A stretch of 6,812 nt of DNA from Lentisphaeria bacterium (GTDB lineage Bacteria; Verrucomicrobiota; Lentisphaeria; Oligosphaerales; Oligosphaeraceae): assembly GCA_016287975.1 (NCBI GenBank), contig JAEEXV010000030.1:1-6812 (forward strand), read 5' to 3'. The notes under the pieces are model-generated. The model was not told where the DNA came from and searched no databases. It saw nothing but the letters and a program-made list of their open reading frames with translations. The position numbers were made by a program, and so were the translations under genes. Shown here in pieces: positions 6,708 to 6,812 of the stretch (positions are counted from its first letter, which is position 1; each line of letters opens with the position of its first letter).

Positions 6708-6812
6708 TTAATCAAAGAGGCCCGGCAACAATGGCGTTCCATTGTTGTCTGGTTCGATTCTGTCCTCCCGCCCGAACAGTTCGGCGAGAGGCGTCTTGTC
6801 GGTCAGGGACAC
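6708..6812 (-). CDS. 3' end of an unidentified gene, runs off the right edge
   Basis: Read on the minus strand from 6812, the frame is open for 34 codons and stops at TAA 6710-6708. The protein end reads VSLTDKTPLAELFGRED, continuing RIEPDNNGTPLLPGLFD. I do not recognise the family. Support is limited: about 71% of third codon positions are G or C, better than the competing plus-strand frame (about 58%), and the composition looks protein-like. The stop lies 84 nt before the antitoxin start on the same strand, so the two need not be an operon. The inverted repeat at 6726-6747 lies inside its last codons. A transposase or mobile-element gene would fit the composition change but nothing seen proves it. 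Confidence 0.42.
   Translation of the reverse strand: MSLTDKTPLAELFGREDRIEPDNNGTPLLPGLFD
6726..6747. repeat. 9-bp perfect inverted repeat with 4-nt loop
   Basis: CAACAATGG (6726-6734) and CCATTGTTG (6739-6747) are exact reverse complements separated by CGTT. Neither side is followed by a proper T run, so an ordinary terminator is doubtful. It falls within the last codons of the partial minus-strand ORF. An operator, RNA hairpin or mobile-element end are all possible. Confidence 0.6.

Noticed and set aside
6690..6812. Plus-strand ORF from ATG 6690 running off the right edge
   Set aside because: Open for 41 codons, but third positions are only about 58% G/C, there is no Shine-Dalgarno upstream (AGGAGG lies just after the ATG), and the minus-strand frame looks better.
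6677..6812. GTGTCCC (6677-6683) and GGGACAC (6806-6812) as insertion-sequence ends
   Set aside because: A 7-nt match is expected by chance, no transposase frame lies between them, and the right copy is cut by the window edge.

Overview
The window looks like chromosomal DNA from a GC-rich bacterium that degrades complex glycans. A member of the Planctomycetota/Verrucomicrobiota/Lentisphaerota group is the best guess. The reasons are the pairing of very large glycoside-hydrolase-like proteins, the GH123/DUF6067-like fold, and a Gfo/Idh/MocA oxidoreductase remnant in the same transcription unit. This placement is inference; there is no rRNA or marker gene.

Layout. (1) 1-3006, plus strand: the 3' part of a gene for a roughly 1000-residue protein with a TIM-barrel glycosidase-like core, a Cys cluster, and a beta-galactosidase-trimerisation-like domain. 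Its true start lies left of the window. (2) 3003-3206, plus strand: a 67-codon ORF resembling only the last part of a Gfo/Idh/MocA oxidoreductase. It overlaps the gene before it by GTGA and the gene after it by ATGA. (3) 3203-6391, plus strand: a secreted 1062-residue protein with a CBM9-like N-terminus and a GH123/DUF6067-like barrel. These three form one tightly packed, translationally coupled operon, probably for breakdown of one complex polysaccharide or glycoconjugate. (4) 6372-6623, minus strand: an 83-residue DUF6364-type antitoxin-like protein with a strong Shine-Dalgarno but no toxin partner. It converges on and overlaps the operon by 20 nt. (5) 6708-6812, minus strand: the probable 3' end of an unidentified gene running off the window.

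Two signals cross gene boundaries. First, the operon almost lacks CCGG: 7 sites in 6391 nt, where roughly 80 would be expected from composition. Codon choice bends systematically to avoid it. Second, near position 6362 the DNA changes from about 70% GC (sampled lines) to about 52% GC (hand count over 6392-6812). CCGG depletion disappears there, and both convergent proteins end in odd tails, which suggests an insertion or recombination junction. No tRNA, rRNA, CRISPR array or complete insertion sequence was seen, and no gene-free stretch exceeds 300 nt.
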